From NCBI RefSeq assembly GCF_900890425.1, contig NZ_CAAHFG010000002.1, positions 1,302,001 through 1,366,000 on the forward strand: a stretch of 64,000 nucleotides of DNA. Direction: 5' to 3'. Below the pieces are notes generated by a model. That model searched no databases and was not told where the DNA came from. It saw nothing but the letters and a program-made list of their open reading frames with translations. This document shows, one piece after another, positions 62,481-64,000 of this stretch. The DNA comes from Pontiella desulfatans (lineage in GTDB: Bacteria > Verrucomicrobiota > Kiritimatiellia > Kiritimatiellales > Pontiellaceae). Every line of letters begins with the position of its first letter. The first letter of the stretch is position 1. The translations under genes and the position numbers were made by a program.

Positions 62481-63971
62481 ATGAAAACTATCAAAGCAGC
62501 AGGCAAAAGCAAGCGGGCACCTAAAGGCATGGGCCGCCTTTACATTCGTGGAAAGGACCGGAAGGAATACCCAGCAGGGACTCCCAACGTAGAAGGCGGA
62601 GCTTATTGGTTAGCTTATCTGAAACCCACGGGCGCAACCGATGCCAATGGAAAGCCGGTCAAAAAGAAAACACGCGTATCCCTAAAGGATGCAGACGGAA
62701 ATTCCATTACCACCAAGAAAGAAGCGGAAGAGGCTCAGAAGCGCATAATTCATCAATATGTAGCCACCAGTAAGGAAGAGCAGTTGATCAGTCTTAAAGC
62801 GAAGATTGAGGAAGCTACAGAAGAGCGCGTCAAAGCAGTAGAAGAGGCAAACCCTCCGCTTGCTATCAGTGAAGCATGGGAAAGCTATCGTGATAATCCC
62901 AAGGCCGACCTAACCAGCAATATTGATACTCTCAAAGGATATATTGGCTACTGGAAGGCATTTTCAGAATGGCTAGGGGAAAGAAACCCTCATGCTGTAT
63001 ACCTGCGGGATGTAACCGACAAGGATGCAGAAACTTATTCCAAGCATCTAAGAAAGCAGTTGGCGCGCGGCACCTATAACAAGCAAATCCGCTTTTTACG
63101 TTCCCTATTTACAGTGGTGGCGAAGGATGCACGTATAGCGGAAAATCCTTTTGAGGGAATCCTTACTATCGATAAGGAAGAGGAGCGGGATTCTCGCCGC
63201 GCGTTAAGTGTTGAAGAGCTGCGGACTATTCTGGAACGGGCGGAAGGTGAATTAGCGACTCTGCTGTTTCTTGGTACGTTTCTCGGGCTACGCTTGGGTG
63301 ACTGCTGTACTCTCTCTTGGTCGGAATGTAACCTCGCAAAGGGGTTGGTCTTCCGGAAGACCAACAAGGCCAAGAAAAGGGTTTCCGTTGGAATTCCGGC
63401 ACCATTAATGGAGCTCCTGCTTCAAACTCCTGCATCAAATCGTAAGGGATATATCGTTCCTGATTTCGCTGGTCGGTACACATACAGAAACGCGACCGGC
63501 GCAACTACACAACGAGGGTCCATTACTGATCAGGTTCAGAAGCATCTGGGGACTGTCTGCGGTATCAGGTTGTATAAAGAGGGTACCGGGAAGACACCTG
63601 AATATTTGGAGAAACTTAAGCAATGGGAGCAGGGCGGTTGTAAAGGTAAAAAACCCACGTATAAGCGCGCTGTTGTTGAGGTTGGGTTTCATTCGCTCCG
63701 GCATTCCTATGTTTCGTTACAGGCGGCTACAGGCACCCCTCAGGCTGTTGTGCAGAAGTTGGTAGGGCATGGAAGCCCAGCAATGACTGAACACTACACA
63801 CACCTTGAAGAATCGACTGTTTTGCAGGCGGCGAGATCCTTAGACCATAGGATCATCGATGCCGACTTTGAGGAAGTGCGGACGGTGTCGCCATGGATAC
63901 GGGAAGCACTTGGAACCGCAACGGCGCATAATTGGCAGGACGTAATTAACGAAGTGTTGGGGGGTGCATAG
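62481..63971 (+). CDS. Tyrosine recombinase / integrase
   Basis: A 496-aa site-specific recombinase. Ribosome site AAGGAAGGG precedes ATG 62481. A long Lys-rich N-terminal arm-binding part (about 1-130), a SAM-like core-binding domain (about 135-225), then the catalytic domain with Arg271 (LGLRLGD), His404-Ser-Leu-Arg407, His430 (GHGS) and Tyr439 (EHYTH). All five are present, so it should be active. It contains an insert of about 40 residues before HSLRH. It lies 149 bases from the tRNA-Arg fragment and most likely integrates an element at the 3' end of that tRNA. Codon use looks less G/C-rich than its neighbours, as in acquired DNA. Confidence 0.94.
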   Translation: MKTIKAAGKSKRAPKGMGRLYIRGKDRKEYPAGTPNVEGGAYWLAYLKPTGATDANGKPVKKKTRVSLKDADGNSITTKKEAEEAQKRIIHQYVATSKEEQLISLKAKIEEATEERVKAVEEANPPLAISEAWESYRDNPKADLTSNIDTLKGYIGYWKAFSEWLGERNPHAVYLRDVTDKDAETYSKHLRKQLARGTYNKQIRFLRSLFTVVAKDARIAENPFEGILTIDKEEERDSRRALSVEELRTILERAEGELATLLFLGTFLGLRLGDCCTLSWSECNLAKGLVFRKTNKAKKRVSVGIPAPLMELLLQTPASNRKGYIVPDFAGRYTYRNATGATTQRGSITDQVQKHLGTVCGIRLYKEGTGKTPEYLEKLKQWEQGGCKGKKPTYKRAVVEVGFHSLRHSYVSLQAATGTPQAVVQKLVGHGSPAMTEHYTHLEESTVLQAARSLDHRIIDADFEEVRTVSPWIREALGTATAHNWQDVINEVLGGA

Positions 63972-63972
63972 A

Positions 63973-64000
63973 ATGCTATCGGAAGAAACATGGCAAAAGT
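63973..64000 (+). CDS. Possible start of a gene cut by the window end
   Basis: An ATG one base after the integrase stop opens nine codons (MLSEETWQK) to the window edge. Tight spacing suggests a co-transcribed gene of the integrated element, perhaps an excision or regulatory protein, but nothing more can be said. Confidence 0.3.

Overview
The window looks like a chromosome segment of a marine-type polysaccharide-degrading bacterium of the PVC superphylum, most likely the Kiritimatiellota (Pontiella-like). That placement is inference. It rests on five secreted Cys-type sulfatases, many extracellular glycoside hydrolases and esterases, PEP-CTERM proteins whose tails end in Arg-Arg-Val-Phe-Met-Val, autotransporter-type beta-strand-repeat proteins, and an ECF sigma factor / Ser-Thr kinase pair. 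No ribosomal RNA or other marker gene is present to prove it.

Layout. 1-9690: a 5'-cut PEP-CTERM beta-strand protein, a hairpin-rich repeat, a 1351-aa protein with two SGNH esterase modules, a REP-associated transposase (RAYT) with its own 76-bp palindromic array, and a second beta-strand protein. 9718-16162: a clan GH-D (alpha-galactosidase-like) enzyme, an ECF sigma factor overlapping an atypical kinase, and a five-bladed-propeller hydrolase. 16163-25629: three secreted proteins, the last a 1777-aa multidomain enzyme with a GH128-like core. 25713-27478: a broken LuxR-type regulator and a Fic protein. 27851-41161: a compact six-gene unit (fucosidase, sulfatase, clan GH-A hydrolase, sulfatase, degenerate VWA-like protein, FN3-sulfatase-LamG). 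41170-53026: genes carrying a shared 23-bp upstream motif (PEP-CTERM protein, sialate O-acetylesterase-like protein, GH29 fucosidase, beta-strand protein), interrupted by a reverse-strand histidine kinase / response regulator pair. 53211-61965: a GH2 enzyme converging on a three-gene reverse-strand sulfatase / beta-helix operon. 62282-64000: a tRNA-Arg 3' fragment and a tyrosine recombinase, the left edge of an integrated element that runs out of the window.

How it fits together. Sulfatases, fucosidases, a beta-galactosidase-type enzyme, acetylesterases and other hydrolases would jointly strip and cut a sulfated, acetylated, fucose- or galactose-containing algal polysaccharide. The two-component system, with galactose-binding-like folds in its sensor, and the sigma/kinase pair are plausible local regulators. 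The clearest candidates for something undescribed are the 23-bp motif found at the same distance from an extended -10 in three promoters and about one helical turn closer in a fourth; the RAYT with its BIME-like array, in which the two hairpin types are inverted, compensated versions of each other; and a shared C-terminal domain (ending near Phe-Phe-Arg-Val) that appears on secreted proteins lacking PEP-CTERM.
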